Assembly: GCF_014773545.1 (NCBI RefSeq)
Contig: NZ_SDDV01000001.1
Span: 248,001-312,000 of the forward strand
DNA length: 64,000 bases
Source: Hydrogenophaga sp.
Lineage (GTDB): Bacteria > Pseudomonadota > Gammaproteobacteria > Burkholderiales > Burkholderiaceae_C
Direction of reading: 5' to 3'
The translations under genes and the position numbers were made by a program. The notes beneath the pieces were generated by a model. The model was not told the origin of the DNA. It saw only the letters and a program-made list of their open reading frames with translations, and did not search any database. The stretch's first letter is position 1. Every line of letters begins with the position of its first letter. Shown here piece by piece: positions 55,275-64,000 of the stretch.

Positions 55275-56786
55275 ATGGAATTGCTCGACAACCTGGCGCT
55301 CGGTTTTGGCGCGGCGCTGACCTTTGAAAACCTGCTGTTCGCTTTCATCGGCTGCCTGCTGGGCACGCTGATCGGCGTGCTGCCCGGTATCGGCCCAGTG
55401 GCCACCATTGCCATGCTGCTGCCGGTGACCTACGGTTTGCCGCCGCTGGCCGCGCTGATTATGCTGGCCGGCATTTTCTACGGTGCCCAGTACGGTGGCT
55501 CGACGACGGCGATCTTGGTCAATCTGCCGGGTGAATCGTCTTCGGTGGTCACGGTCATCGACGGCCATCAGATGGCGCTCAAGGGCCGGGCTGGTCCGGC
55601 GCTGGCGGCGGCTGGGTTGGGTTCGTTTTTTGCCGGTACCGTCGCCACCCTGGTGGTGGCTGCCTTTGCGCCGCCGTTGACCGAGATCGCGCTCAGCTTT
55701 GGCCCGGCCGAATATTTTTCGCTCATGCTGGTCGGTCTGATCGGCGCCGTCGTGCTGGCCTCGGGTTCGCTGCTCAAGGCGCTGGCGATGATCGTGCTCG
55801 GTTTGCTGCTCGGCCTGGTCGGCACCGACATCAATTCGGGTGTGGCCCGCTACACCTTTGATATTCCGGAGTTGACCGACGGCATCAGCTTCGTGGTGGT
55901 GGCCATGGGCGTTTTTGGTTACGCCGAAATCATTCATAACCTGTCACAACCCGAGGAAAACCGCGCGATCGTGCAGGGCAAGGTCAGCGGCATCATGCCA
56001 ACCAGGCAAGACGTGAAAAGCATGGTGCCCGCCATGTTGCGCGGCACGGCGCTGGGTTCGGCGCTGGGTATCTTGCCGGGCGGCGGCGCGCTGCTGTCGG
56101 CCTTTGCCGCCTACACGATCGAGAAGAAAACCCGGCTGCGCCCGGGTGAGGTTCCGTTTGGCCAAGGCAATATTCGCGGCGTGGCCGCACCCGAGTCGGC
56201 CAATAACGCCGGCGCGCAAACTTCGTTCATCCCCCTGCTCACGCTGGGCATTCCGCCCAATGCCGTGATGGCCTTGATGGTGGGCGCCATGACGATTCAC
56301 GGCATCCAGCCGGGTCCGCAGGTCATGAGCTCCAACCCCGAGCTGTTCTGGGGCCTGATTGCCTCCATGTGGATCGGAAACCTGATGTTGGTTGTGCTCA
56401 ACTTGCCGCTGATCGGTCTGTGGGTCAAGCTGCTGGCGGTGCCGTACCGCTGGTTGTTCCCAGCCATTGTGCTGTTTTGTGCCATCGGCGTGTATTCGGT
56501 TAACAACAACAGCTTCGACATCTGGATGGTGGCGCTGTTTGGCTTGATCGGCTACATCTTCATCAAACTCGGGTGCGAGCCTGCCCCCTTGCTGTTGGGC
56601 TTCATTCTCGGCCCCATGATGGAAGAGTTTTTGCGCCGCGCCTTGCTGATCTCGCGTGGCGACTGGTCGGTGTTTGTCAGCCGCCCGATTTCGGCCACCT
56701 TGCTGCTGATCGCGGTCTTGCTGTTGATTGTCGTTTTATTGCCGTCCATCAGGAAAAAGCGGCAAGAGGCTTTTGTGGAAGATTGA
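55275..56786 (+). CDS. tctA: tripartite tricarboxylate transporter large membrane subunit TctA
   Basis: A 503-residue integral-membrane permease with about 12 helices. The hallmark N-terminal sequence is GTLIGVLPGIGPVATIAMLLP and AGIFYGAQYGGSTTAILVNLPGE, read as two motifs. The duplicated motif in the second half is PLLTLGIPPNAVMALMVGAM. It imports di- or tricarboxylates with TctB and a TctC binding protein; substrate identity is unknown. It is the last gene of the tctBA pair, followed by a gene-poor region. Confidence 0.93.
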   Translation: MELLDNLALGFGAALTFENLLFAFIGCLLGTLIGVLPGIGPVATIAMLLPVTYGLPPLAALIMLAGIFYGAQYGGSTTAILVNLPGESSSVVTVIDGHQMALKGRAGPALAAAGLGSFFAGTVATLVVAAFAPPLTEIALSFGPAEYFSLMLVGLIGAVVLASGSLLKALAMIVLGLLLGLVGTDINSGVARYTFDIPELTDGISFVVVAMGVFGYAEIIHNLSQPEENRAIVQGKVSGIMPTRQDVKSMVPAMLRGTALGSALGILPGGGALLSAFAAYTIEKKTRLRPGEVPFGQGNIRGVAAPESANNAGAQTSFIPLLTLGIPPNAVMALMVGAMTIHGIQPGPQVMSSNPELFWGLIASMWIGNLMLVVLNLPLIGLWVKLLAVPYRWLFPAIVLFCAIGVYSVNNNSFDIWMVALFGLIGYIFIKLGCEPAPLLLGFILGPMMEEFLRRALLISRGDWSVFVSRPISATLLLIAVLLLIVVLLPSIRKKRQEAFVED

Positions 56787-56815
56787 ACCGTTCTTATCCG
56801 GTTGTCACCCAAACC

Positions 56816-56829
56816 CACTACCGGTAGTG
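56816..56829. repeat. 14-bp perfect palindrome after tctA
   Basis: CACTACCGGTAGTG lies 30 bp after the tctA stop and 31 bp before the IS1595 remnant. It has no T-run. It may be a transposon end relic or a binding site. Confidence 0.6.
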
Positions 56830-56860
56830 TGTTGAGCATCTGCGCTGACTTGGGGCGACC

Positions 56861-57173
56861 ATGGTTATCGACGTGCTTGAGCGAGACGATCTGCCGTTTC
56901 CGCGCTCCCTGCCGGAGTTCCAGCGCCTCTTCCCTGACGGGGCGGCGTGCGCGGCTTACCTTGAGCGCGCACGATGGGGTGACGGGTCATCTGCCCTTGT
57001 TGTGGAACGTCCGGCGATCCTTATCGTTTCGCCAATCGGGATGGTCATCGCCACCGCAACGGCAGCCATGAGCCTCACCAATGTCGAAGACGCAACCCAA
57101 CCACGCTAACGTACGGGCCACAAAGGCACCAATGGCTTACCGGTCATGTGTGGCGTGCCACTCAACGGTACAT
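56861..57173 (+). pseudogene. IS1595-family transposase remnant, frameshifted
   Basis: The first part reads MVIDVLERDDLPFPRSLPEF and continues QRLFPDGAACAAYLERARWGDG, the N-terminus of IS1595-type transposases. The zinc-ribbon part then appears in another frame as ICPCCGTSGDPYRFANRDGH and continues NGSHEPHQCRR. The shift happens near 56992, consistent with loss of one base (GGGTCATC for GGGTTCATC). The DDE core is missing. This is a decayed IS scrap in the 1.1-kb gap between tctA and aceA. Confidence 0.75.
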
Positions 57174-57720
57174 CAGATGAGCTCCAAGTTTCTTCGGCGC
57201 GAAGTCCGGGCGCGGCTGGCTGAATCGCTAACTTTCATGAATCCAGGCCGACGCCCCGGATGATGAAAGAAACTCAGGGGTGGAGGTGCTGGGGTAGACG
57301 CCGAGAAAATTCTTTGGGAGCTTGTATCCCGATAGCTAACTTGGCGCGCCTTCACCGACTCGTACCCCGAATTGACTCCATCGGTTTTACCGATGAGATC
57401 GCACGTTAAGACAGCACGCGCTCGAAACAACGGCCAGCTGCGACAGGGTACATAATCGCACGGAACTTGACAGATAGGCCCAATGGGAGAGGGCGGGGGT
57501 GGGGGCAGCCCCAGCCCACACCTGTCCCGGGCAGCAGGCTTCATGCGCTTTACCGGGCTGGAGCCGTCCGTCCTGTGCCCGATCTCCATGACCTGCGCGG
57601 TCACGCCCGCGCTCAAGGACAACCCCGCGCGAGTTTCTGCATGGAAAGAATCAATGTTCACAATGCGGAATGCATCGGCGTTGCGCTGCAAAGAAATTTC
57701 TCATGGCGACAGAAAAAAAT
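57174..57720. other. gene-poor accessory stretch upstream of aceA
   Basis: No supportable gene. Open frames on both strands (for example 57483-57791 plus and 57173-57691 minus) have Pro/Ser-rich composition, no domain and mixed codon usage. A small hairpin CATCGGT/ACCGATG (57379-57395) is the only local structure noted. The stretch follows an IS1595 relic and probably derives from the same past insertion or rearrangement. Confidence 0.5.
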
Positions 57721-57772
57721 TCCGAATGATGAAATTATTTTCCAGTTGCTTGTTTTCAAAGCAGAAAATTTT

Positions 57773-57788
57773 TGTCTTATATAAGACA
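57773..57788. promoter_or_regulatory. 16-bp perfect palindrome in the aceA promoter region
   Basis: TGTCTTATATAAGACA is an exact inverted repeat with an AT-rich centre, lying about 105 bp before aceA in an unusually AT-rich patch (57715-57790). This shape fits a dimeric regulator operator, such as a GntR-family site; the protein is not identified. Confidence 0.65.
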
Positions 57789-57893
57789 TAAGAGCTTTCA
57801 AAAGACATGGTCAAGACGTAAAGTGACTGCAGCAGCAGTGCCTGTGCAGAGCCCGGCGGCCTGTCCATTTTTTTAACCAGAAGGAGTCCACTC

Positions 57894-59225
57894 ATGTCCC
57901 AATCTCTGACCGAACAACTCAGCCGTGCCCAACAGATCGAAGCCCTGGAAAAAGACTGGGCGACCAACCCGCGCTGGAAGGGTGTCAAGCGCGGCTACAG
58001 CGCCGCCGATGTGGTGCGTCTGCGCGGCAGCATGCAAATCGAGCACACGCTGGCCAAGCGCGGCGCTGAAAAGCTGTGGGACAAGGTCAACGGCGGCGCC
58101 AAGAAAGGCTACGTCAACGCCTTCGGCGCCATTACCGCCGGTCAGGCCATGCAGCAGGCCAAGGCCGGTCTGGAAGCGGTCTATCTGTCGGGCTGGCAGG
58201 TGGCGGCCGACGGCAACACCAGCGAAACCATGTACCCCGACCAGTCGCTCTACGCCTACGACTCGGTGCCGACCATGGTGCGCCGCATCAACAACACCTT
58301 CAAGCGCGCCGATGAAATTCAGTGGGGTCGTGGCATCGAACCGGGTTCGCCCGAGTTCATCGACTACTTTCTGCCCATCGTCGCCGACGCCGAAGCCGGT
58401 TTCGGCGGTGTGCTCAACGCTTTCGAGCTGATGAAGAACATGATCGCCGCCGGTGCCGCTGGCGTTCACTTCGAAGACCAATTGGCCGCCGTGAAGAAGT
58501 GCGGCCACATGGGTGGCAAGGTGCTGGTGCCGACGCAAGAAGCCTGCGAGAAGCTGATTTCTGCCCGCTTCGCCGCTGACGTCATGGGGGTGTCGACCAT
58601 CGTGCTGGCGCGCACCGACGCCGAAGCCGCCAACCTGATCACCAGCGACCACGACGCCAACGACAAACCCTTCCTGACCGGTGAGCGCACGCAAGAAGGT
58701 TTCTTCCGGGTCAAGAACGGCCTGGAGCAGTCGATCAGCCGCGGCATCGCCTACGCGCCCTACGCCGATCTGGTGTGGTGCGAAACCGGCGTGCCCGACA
58801 TCGGGTTTGCCCGCGAATTCGCCCAGGCCGTGCACGCCGCCTGCCCGGGCAAGCTGCTGTCGTACAACTGCTCGCCTTCCTTCAACTGGAAGAAAAACCT
58901 CAACGACTCGCAAATCGCGACGTTCCAGGAAGACCTGGCGGCACTGGGCTACAAGTACCAGTTCATCACACTGGCCGGCATTCACATCAACTGGTTCAAC
59001 ACCTTCCAGTTTGCCCACGCCTACGCCCGCGGCGAAGGCATGAAGCACTACGTCAACATGGTGCAAGAGCCGGAATTTGCCGCCCGCGAGAAGGGCTACA
59101 CCTTCGTGTCGCACCAGCAAGAAGTCGGTGCCGGCTACTTTGACGACGTGACCACGGTGATTCAAGGCGGCTCGTCCTCCGTCAAAGCCCTGAGCGGCTC
59201 GACCGAAGAAGAGCAGTTCCACTGA
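57894..59225 (+). CDS. aceA: isocitrate lyase
   Basis: First enzyme of the glyoxylate shunt (isocitrate to succinate and glyoxylate), cytoplasmic. The 443-residue chain has the catalytic Cys loop [16 protein letters not shown], the Mg-binding area [11 protein letters not shown] and [13 protein letters not shown]. The region [14 protein letters not shown] is typical, and the C-terminal GSTEEEQFH is complete. RBS GAAGGAG precedes the ATG. It stands alone with a palindromic operator-like site upstream. A GC-rich hairpin follows at 59225-59243. No malate synthase gene is in the window. Confidence 0.97.
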   Translation: MSQSLTEQLSRAQQIEALEKDWATNPRWKGVKRGYSAADVVRLRGSMQIEHTLAKRGAEKLWDKVNGGAKKGYVNAFGAITAGQAMQQAKAGLEAVYLSGWQVAADGNTSETMYPDQSLYAYDSVPTMVRRINNTFKRADEIQWGRGIEPGSPEFIDYFLPIVADAEAGFGGVLNAFELMKNMIAAGAAGVHFEDQLAAVKKCGHMGGKVLVPTQEACEKLISARFAADVMGVSTIVLARTDAEAANLITSDHDANDKPFLTGERTQEGFFRVKNGLEQSISRGIAYAPYADLVWCETGVPDIGFAREFAQAVHAACPGKLLSYNCSPSFNWKKNLNDSQIATFQEDLAALGYKYQFITLAGIHINWFNTFQFAHAYARGEGMKHYVNMVQEPEFAAREKGYTFVSHQQEVGAGYFDDVTTVIQGGSSSVKALSGSTEEEQFH

Positions 59226-59243
59226 GGCGCCGTGCCGGCGCCT
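59225..59243 (+). terminator. weak terminator-like hairpin after aceA
   Basis: AGGCGCC/GGCGCCT with a five-base loop directly at the aceA stop. There is no T-run, so it may act as an mRNA-stabilising stem, not as a terminator. Confidence 0.4.
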
Positions 59244-59286
59244 GGCAACAGGTGCCGGTATCAGGCAGCGCAGGCAAGATCGGGCA

Positions 59287-59315
59287 TTGCAAACCGGCAA
59301 GAAAACGGTTAGAAT
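59287..59315 (+). promoter_or_regulatory. sigma-70 promoter of the rimP-nusA-infB operon
   Basis: TTGCAA (59287-59292) and TAGAAT (59310-59315) with a 17-bp spacer, both near consensus, about 110 bp upstream of rimP. Confidence 0.75.
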
Positions 59316-59330
59316 GCGCGCTTCACGACC

Positions 59331-59363
59331 AAATGGGCGGGTTATCACCGGCCCATTTTTTTT
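59331..59363 (+). terminator. terminator-like hairpin in the rimP-nusA-infB leader
   Basis: A stem of 12 bp with one mismatch (AAATGGGCGGGT/ACCGGCCCATTT) and a four-base loop, followed by a run of eight T that ends at 59363. It begins about nine bases after the predicted transcript start of its own operon, so it looks like an attenuator. It could also end read-through from aceA. Confidence 0.7.
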
Positions 59364-59426
59364 GGTTGAACGCTTTTATCGCTTTTACTTTCTCAGCACC
59401 CCAATCCAGGGCAGACACGACGCAAG

Positions 59427-60017
59427 ATGGCTTGGCAGGAAACCGTAGAACAAACCGTGACCGGGCTGGGTTACGACCTGGTCGAACTCGAGCGTTGCGC
59501 TGGAGGTTTGCTGCGGGTGACGATAGATTGGCCTTGGCAGCCGCCGCTGGCTGGACAGCCGCTGGCCGTGCAGCGCTTCGTCACGGTCGAAGACTGCGAA
59601 AAAATCACCCGCCAGTTGCAGTATCTGCTCGAAGTCGAGGGTCTGGAGTACCGCCGGCTCGAGGTCGGCTCGCCGGGCATTGACCGCTTGCTCAAGGGCG
59701 AGCTCGATTTTGTTCGCTTCCAGGGTTGCGTGCTGGACATCGTATTGAAAGAGCCGATCGGCGTCACGGGCGCCGGCGTGGCGGCCAATCGCAAGAAGTT
59801 TCGCGGCACGCTCGAGCGCACTGCAGACGGCTTGGGCTGGCAACTGGTCTGGAGCGACGAGCCTGCGCTCAAGCCGGGGCAGCGCGTGAGCAAGAAGCGC
59901 GCTGCGCCGCCCTTGCAGGCCATGCGCTTCAAGCTCGACGAGTTGCAGCAGGCGCGACTGGCGCCGCTGGTGAATTTCAAGGGTCGCAGCGACCCGGGCG
60001 CGCAAGCCGCGCCATGA
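59427..60017 (+). CDS. rimP: ribosome maturation factor RimP
   Basis: A 196-residue factor needed for 30S subunit maturation. The N-terminal domain reads VTGLGYDLVELERCAGGLLRVTIDW in two parts. The family motif VEDCEKITRQLQYLLEVEG and LEVGSPGIDRLL with its conserved Ser-Pro-Gly is clear. A C-terminal Sm-like domain follows. It is slightly longer than E. coli RimP (about 150), with extra residues in the C-terminal domain, as common in beta-proteobacteria. It starts the rimP-nusA-infB operon. Confidence 0.95.
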   Translation: MAWQETVEQTVTGLGYDLVELERCAGGLLRVTIDWPWQPPLAGQPLAVQRFVTVEDCEKITRQLQYLLEVEGLEYRRLEVGSPGIDRLLKGELDFVRFQGCVLDIVLKEPIGVTGAGVAANRKKFRGTLERTADGLGWQLVWSDEPALKPGQRVSKKRAAPPLQAMRFKLDELQQARLAPLVNFKGRSDPGAQAAP

Positions 60018-60096
60018 GGGTCATGGGTCGTTGCTGGCCGTGGCTGGATTACGGTTTTGAGTCTGAACAAAGATTGCTGAAAAGGTGGCGAGTGAA

Positions 60097-61596
60097 ATGA
60101 ACCGCGAAATGTTGATGCTGATCGATGCGATCTCGCGCGAGAAAAATGTCGAGCGCGACGTGGTGTTGGGCGCAGTGGAGCAGGCGCTGGCTTCGGCCAC
60201 CAAGAAGTTCTACAAAGGCGAGGTCGATATTCGCGTCGTCATGGACCCCGATACCGGTGCTTATGAAAGCTTTCGCCGTTGGCTGGTGGTGCCCGATGCG
60301 GCTGGTTTGCAAAACCCGGACGCCGAGGAGCTGCTGTCGGACGCACGCGAGGAGCTGGCCGACATCGAAGAAGGCGACTACATCGAGAAGTCGATCGAAA
60401 GTGTGCCGATCGGACGCATAGGCGCCATGGCTGCCAAGCAAGTCATTTTGCAAAAAATCCGCGACGCCGAACGCGAAATGCTGCTGAATGACTTTATGTC
60501 GCGTGGCGACAAAATTTTTGTCGGCACCGTCAAGCGCATGGACAAAGGTGACTTGATCATCGAGAGCGGTCGCGTGGAAGGTCGATTAAAGCGCAGCGAG
60601 ATGATTCCGAAGGAGAATTTCCGCACGGGCGACCGCGTGCGCGCCATCATCAAAGATGTCGATCTGACGCTGCGTGGCGCGCCCATCGTCTTGTCGCGTT
60701 CGGCGCCGGCCTTCATGGTCGAGTTGTTTCGGCAGGAAGTGCCCGAGGTCGAGCAAGGCCAGTTGGAGATCAAGGCTTGTGCCCGCGATCCTGGCTCACG
60801 CGCCAAGATTGCCGTACATACGATGGACAAGCGCATCGACCCGATTGGCACCTGCGTCGGGGTGCGCGGCTCGCGCGTCAACGGTGTGACCAACGAGCTG
60901 GCCGGCGAACGGGTGGACATTGTGCTCTGGAGCGAAGACCCGGCGCAGTTCGTGATTGGCGCGCTTGCACCGGCCAATGTGCAGTCGATCATGGTCGACG
61001 AGGAGCGCCACGCCATGGACGTGGTGGTGGACGAGGAAAATCTCGCCATTGCCATTGGCCGCGGCGGGCAAAACGTCCGCCTGGCGTCTGAATTGACCGG
61101 CTGGCGCATCAATATCATGACCGTTGACGAGTCGGCGCAGAAGCAAAACGCCGAGGCGCAAGGCATTCGCACGCTTTTCATGGCCAAGCTCGACGTCGAT
61201 CAAGAAATTGCCGACATCCTGATCGAAGAAGGCTTCACCAGTCTGGAGGAGGTGGCTTATGTGCCCCTGCAGGAAATGCTGGAGATCGAGTCTTTCGACG
61301 AGGAAACCGTCAACGAGCTGCGCAGCCGCGCCAAGGACGTTTTGTTGACGATGGAGATTGCCCGCGAAGAAAGCGTCGGGGATGTGTCGCAGGACTTGCG
61401 CGACCTCCAAGGCGTGACGCCCGAATTGGTGGCCAAGCTGGCCGACGGCGGCATTCACACCCGCGATGAATTGGCCGACTTGTCCAGCGACGAGTTGACC
61501 GACATCACCGGGCAAACTTCAGAAGAAGCCACCGCGCTGATCATGCAAGCTCGCGCCCACTGGTTCAGCGCCGACCCGGCGCAGCCTTCGGTCTGA
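60097..61596 (+). CDS. nusA: transcription termination/antitermination factor NusA
   Basis: A 499-residue RNA polymerase-binding factor. Domains: N-terminal domain (1-130, [20 protein letters not shown]), S1 (about 135-200, [20 protein letters not shown]), KH1 ([31 protein letters not shown]) and KH2 ([17 protein letters not shown]). Two acidic C-terminal repeats (about 365-495, [19 protein letters not shown]) complete the protein. The ATG at 60097 is used; the in-frame GTG at 60085 is an alternative. NusA is known to feed back on its own operon in E. coli, which gives meaning to the leader hairpin. Confidence 0.97.
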   Translation: MNREMLMLIDAISREKNVERDVVLGAVEQALASATKKFYKGEVDIRVVMDPDTGAYESFRRWLVVPDAAGLQNPDAEELLSDAREELADIEEGDYIEKSIESVPIGRIGAMAAKQVILQKIRDAEREMLLNDFMSRGDKIFVGTVKRMDKGDLIIESGRVEGRLKRSEMIPKENFRTGDRVRAIIKDVDLTLRGAPIVLSRSAPAFMVELFRQEVPEVEQGQLEIKACARDPGSRAKIAVHTMDKRIDPIGTCVGVRGSRVNGVTNELAGERVDIVLWSEDPAQFVIGALAPANVQSIMVDEERHAMDVVVDEENLAIAIGRGGQNVRLASELTGWRINIMTVDESAQKQNAEAQGIRTLFMAKLDVDQEIADILIEEGFTSLEEVAYVPLQEMLEIESFDEETVNELRSRAKDVLLTMEIAREESVGDVSQDLRDLQGVTPELVAKLADGGIHTRDELADLSSDELTDITGQTSEEATALIMQARAHWFSADPAQPSV

Positions 61597-61628
61597 GCGT
61601 ATCAGGGCCCTCGCGGAGAAAACAAACC

Positions 61629-64000
61629 ATGACCAGTACCACCGTTGCCGAATTGGCCGCCGAGCTGAACAAGCCCACTTCATTGTTGCTGGAGCAACTC
61701 AGCGCCTCCGGTGTGCCGAAAGTATCGGGTGCCGATCGGCTGACCGATTCCGACAAGCAGATGCTGCTGGAGCACCTCAAGCTCAGCCACGGCACCGCCA
61801 GCGGTGAGCGCAAGAAAATCACCCTGGTGAAGAAGTCGACCTCGGAGATCAAACAGGCCGACGCCACTGGGCGCTCGCGCACGATTCAGGTCGAGGTACG
61901 CAAGAAGCGCACCTTCATCCAGCGCGAAGAAGAAGTGACGGCCGCGCCGCCACAGCCCGTGCCGGTTTTCAGCGACCCTCAGATTGAGCAGGCCGAGCTG
62001 GAGCGGCGCGAGGAAGATGCACGCCGCCAGGCCGCCCTGCTCCAGCGGCAGGAAGAAGACCTGGCGCAGCAGCGGCGCGAGCGTGAAGCCGAGGAGGCGC
62101 GCCGCGTGCAGGCCGAACAGGCGCGCGCCGCCGCCGAGGCGGCACAACTCGCCGCCGCAGCGCAAGTGAAAGCAGTTGCGGCGCCAGCGCCGCTGGCTCC
62201 GAGCCAGCAGGCGCTGGCGGCCGAAGCGGCCCGCTTGGAGCAGGTCAAGGCGCAGGCGCAGGCGCGCGAGTCCGCTGCCCGTGAGCTGGCCGAGAAAAAC
62301 GCGCAGGCCAAAAAGGCCGAGGAACTGCGCGCCCAAGACCTGCTGGAGCGGCGCCGCAAGGCCGAAGCCGAGGCCGCCAATATTCGCGCCATGATGGCTT
62401 CGCCCGCCAAGACCATGCTGGCGAAAAAACCCGTTCCCCCGCCGGCACCGGCACCGGCACCGGCACCGGTAGCCGATGCCAAGGCAGGCATCAAAGGCAC
62501 CTTGCACAAGCCGGTCGGTGTGCCCGGCAAACCGGCCGCAGCCACAAGCAAACCGGCGCCCGCCGGCAGCGCCGGCACGGCCGGCGCCGGCAAAAAAGAA
62601 GTCAAGTCGGAGAACCTGTCTTCGACTTGGAAAGACGACGCCGCCAAGAAAAAAGAAATCAAGACCCGCGGCGACACCAGCGCCGGACGCGCCAACTGGC
62701 GCGGCGGCCCCAGGGGCGGCAGCGGGCGGCGCAACGACCGCGACGCGCGCGGCGACACGGGCCACGGCGGTTTTGTCGCACCGTCCGAATTCAAAGTAAT
62801 AGAAGTGCACGTGCCCGAGACCATTACGGTGGCCGAGCTGGCGCACAAAATGAGCTTGAAATCGTCCGAGGTCATCAAACAGTTGATGAAGCTGGGCCAG
62901 ATGGTCACCATCAACCAGCCGCTGGACCAAGACACCGCCATGATCGTGGTGGAAGAACTGGGGCACCGCGCCGTGGTGGCTGCGCTGGACGACCCGGAAG
63001 CCTTCACCGACGAAGAAGTGTTGCCGCAGGCGCAGCAACTGTTGCCGCGTGCGCCGGTGGTCACCGTCATGGGCCACGTAGACCACGGCAAGACCTCGCT
63101 GCTGGACTACATTCGCCGCACCAAGGTGGCAGCCGGTGAGGCCGGCGGCATTACCCAGCACATCGGTGCTTACCACGTGCAAACGCCGCGCGGCATGGTG
63201 TCGTTCCTCGACACACCGGGCCACGAGGCCTTCACCGCCATGCGTGCCCGCGGCGCCCAGGCGACCGACATCGTGATTCTGGTTTGCGCGGCCGACGACG
63301 GCGTCATGCCGCAGACCAAGGAAGCAATCAAACACGCCAAGGCGGCCAAGGTGCCGATGGTGGTGGCGCTGACCAAGATCGATAAACCCGGCATTCAGCT
63401 CGAGCGCGTGCGCGCCGAACTGGTGGCCGAAGCCGTGGTGCCGGAAGAATTTGGCGGTGATACGCCTTTTGTGGGCGTGTCGGCCAAGACCGGCGTCGGC
63501 ATAGACGCCTTGCTCGAGCAGGTGCTGTTGCAGGCCGAAGTGCTCGAGCTCAAGGCGCCGGTGGACGCCATGGCCAAGGGCCTGGTGATCGAAGCCCGGC
63601 TCGACAAGGGGCGCGGATCGGTGGCCACGGTGCTGGTGCAAAGCGGCACCCTCAAGACCGGCGACGTGGTGCTGGTGGGTCAGACTTCGGGCCGGGTGCG
63701 CGCCATGCTGGACGAGAACGGCAAAGCCGTCAAGTCGGCCGGACCGTCGATTCCGGTTGAAATTCAGGGCTTGGCCGAGGTGCCGCAGGCCGGTGACGAT
63801 TTCATCGTCATGAGCGACGAGCGCCGGGCGCGCGAAATCGCCACCTACCGGGCCGGCAAGTTCCGCAACACCAAGCTGGCCAGACAGCAAGCGGCCAAGC
63901 TGGAAACCATGTTCACCGACATGACGGCCGAAGAGGTCAAGCTGCTGCCCATCATCGTCAAGGCCGATGTGCAGGGTTCGCAAGAAGCGCTGGCGACCGC
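61629..64000 (+). CDS. infB: translation initiation factor IF-2, 3' end cut by window edge
   Basis: A GTPase that brings initiator tRNA to the 30S subunit. About 790 codons are visible; the C-terminal domains are partly outside the window. An N-terminal IF2_N motif ([20 protein letters not shown]) is followed by a long charged Ala/Glu/Arg coiled-coil region (about 115-280), a P-A repeat and the G-domain from about 480. G1 is [17 protein letters not shown]3 is [12 protein letters not shown] and G4 is TKID. It is the third gene of the operon, 32 bp after nusA, with GGAGAAAACAAACC before the ATG. Confidence 0.97.
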   Translation, partial: MTSTTVAELAAELNKPTSLLLEQLSASGVPKVSGADRLTDSDKQMLLEHLKLSHGTASGERKKITLVKKSTSEIKQADATGRSRTIQVEVRKKRTFIQREEEVTAAPPQPVPVFSDPQIEQAELERREEDARRQAALLQRQEEDLAQQRREREAEEARRVQAEQARAAAEAAQLAAAAQVKAVAAPAPLAPSQQALAAEAARLEQVKAQAQARESAARELAEKNAQAKKAEELRAQDLLERRRKAEAEAANIRAMMASPAKTMLAKKPVPPPAPAPAPAPVADAKAGIKGTLHKPVGVPGKPAAATSKPAPAGSAGTAGAGKKEVKSENLSSTWKDDAAKKKEIKTRGDTSAGRANWRGGPRGGSGRRNDRDARGDTGHGGFVAPSEFKVIEVHVPETITVAELAHKMSLKSSEVIKQLMKLGQMVTINQPLDQDTAMIVVEELGHRAVVAALDDPEAFTDEEVLPQAQQLLPRAPVVTVMGHVDHGKTSLLDYIRRTKVAAGEAGGITQHIGAYHVQTPRGMVSFLDTPGHEAFTAMRARGAQATDIVILVCAADDGVMPQTKEAIKHAKAAKVPMVVALTKIDKPGIQLERVRAELVAEAVVPEEFGGDTPFVGVSAKTGVGIDALLEQVLLQAEVLELKAPVDAMAKGLVIEARLDKGRGSVATVLVQSGTLKTGDVVLVGQTSGRVRAMLDENGKAVKSAGPSIPVEIQGLAEVPQAGDDFIVMSDERRAREIATYRAGKFRNTKLARQQAAKLETMFTDMTAEEVKLLPIIVKADVQGSQEALAT
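62442..62471 (+). repeat. 6-bp tandem repeat in infB encoding Pro-Ala
   Basis: Four exact CCGGCA units (62442-62465) and a fifth CCGGTA encode a PAPAPAPAP linker before the G-domain. In-frame length variation would change only the linker. Confidence 0.85.

Noticed and set aside
57173-57691. A 172-codon minus-strand frame and a 102-codon plus-strand frame in the scar upstream of aceA
   Set aside because: They overlap each other, are rich in low-complexity Pro/Ser and show no family. They are more likely chance frames in IS-derived DNA.
57873-59348. A 491-codon frame antisense to aceA
   Set aside because: The sense strand is a complete isocitrate lyase; the antisense product has no motif.

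Overview
This is a GC-rich chromosomal window with compact, mostly co-oriented operons and very short intergenic gaps. Many starts overlap the preceding stop as ATGA or GTGA. The gene content points to a beta-proteobacterium of the order Burkholderiales, most likely Comamonadaceae. Supporting signs are a BktB-type thiolase with C90/H350/C380, the fused MaoC-phosphotransacetylase protein, the maeB malic enzyme-PTA fusion, the holB-pilZ-tatD-ankyrin block, the rimP-nusA-infB block and the DUF2189 and TgpA operons. I name no species. No rRNA, tRNA, CRISPR array, prophage or intact insertion sequence is visible.

Layout. 1-2337: an EnvZ/OmpR-type two-component pair on the minus strand (kinase cut by the window edge), then two small exported proteins. 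2394-5312 (minus): malic enzyme MaeB and a TonB-like lipoprotein. 5538-7426 (plus): HAD phosphatase, an IS3 transposase scrap, and an S49 membrane peptidase. 7691-10717 (minus): PhoH-type ATPase, Bcp peroxiredoxin, Mth938-like protein. 10857-17524 (plus): one long run from an AlaA-type aminotransferase through homoserine dehydrogenase and threonine synthase into molybdenum-cofactor genes (mobB, moeA, moaD, moaE). 17597-21673: clpB and a coniferyl-aldehyde dehydrogenase. 22165-23403: an MFS carrier. 23437-28547 (minus): a MoxR-DUF58-TgpA-MltB envelope operon in which mltB is frameshifted. 28562-33192: HDAC-family hydrolase, lexA, rsmD, membrane proteins and a 2OG-Fe oxygenase. 33196-36043 (minus): bktB, a truncated RluA-type synthase, a HugZ-like protein and a FecR-OmpA hybrid. 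36218-42724: gshA, methyltransferase, ylqF, a small basic protein, a UvrD-type helicase and a small protein. 42993-48078: a DUF47/PhoU-like protein, a PPDK-like protein lacking the PEP/pyruvate barrel, and MaoC-PTA. 48564-54553: DEAD-box helicase with a long leader, xerD, holB, pilZ, tatD, ankyrin protein. 54771-56786: TctB/TctA. 56787-57893: a non-coding scar with an IS1595 remnant and the aceA promoter palindrome. 57894-59225: isocitrate lyase. 59427-64000: rimP-nusA-infB (infB cut by the window edge), preceded by a promoter and a terminator-like leader hairpin.

Most of the window is housekeeping. The more interesting observations are signs of genome decay or repeat activity: a 5-bp duplication breaking mltB, a repeat-truncated rluA-type gene beside a C12 tract, a FecR-OmpA deletion fusion, and a dispersed CCTTCGACA-type repeat inside thrC and again near tctB. 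There are also several candidate regulatory structures. The best candidate for an under-described biochemical system is the adjacent pair at 42993-46597. It joins a phosphohistidine-type ATP-grasp enzyme with no acceptor domain to a PhoU/DUF47-like protein.
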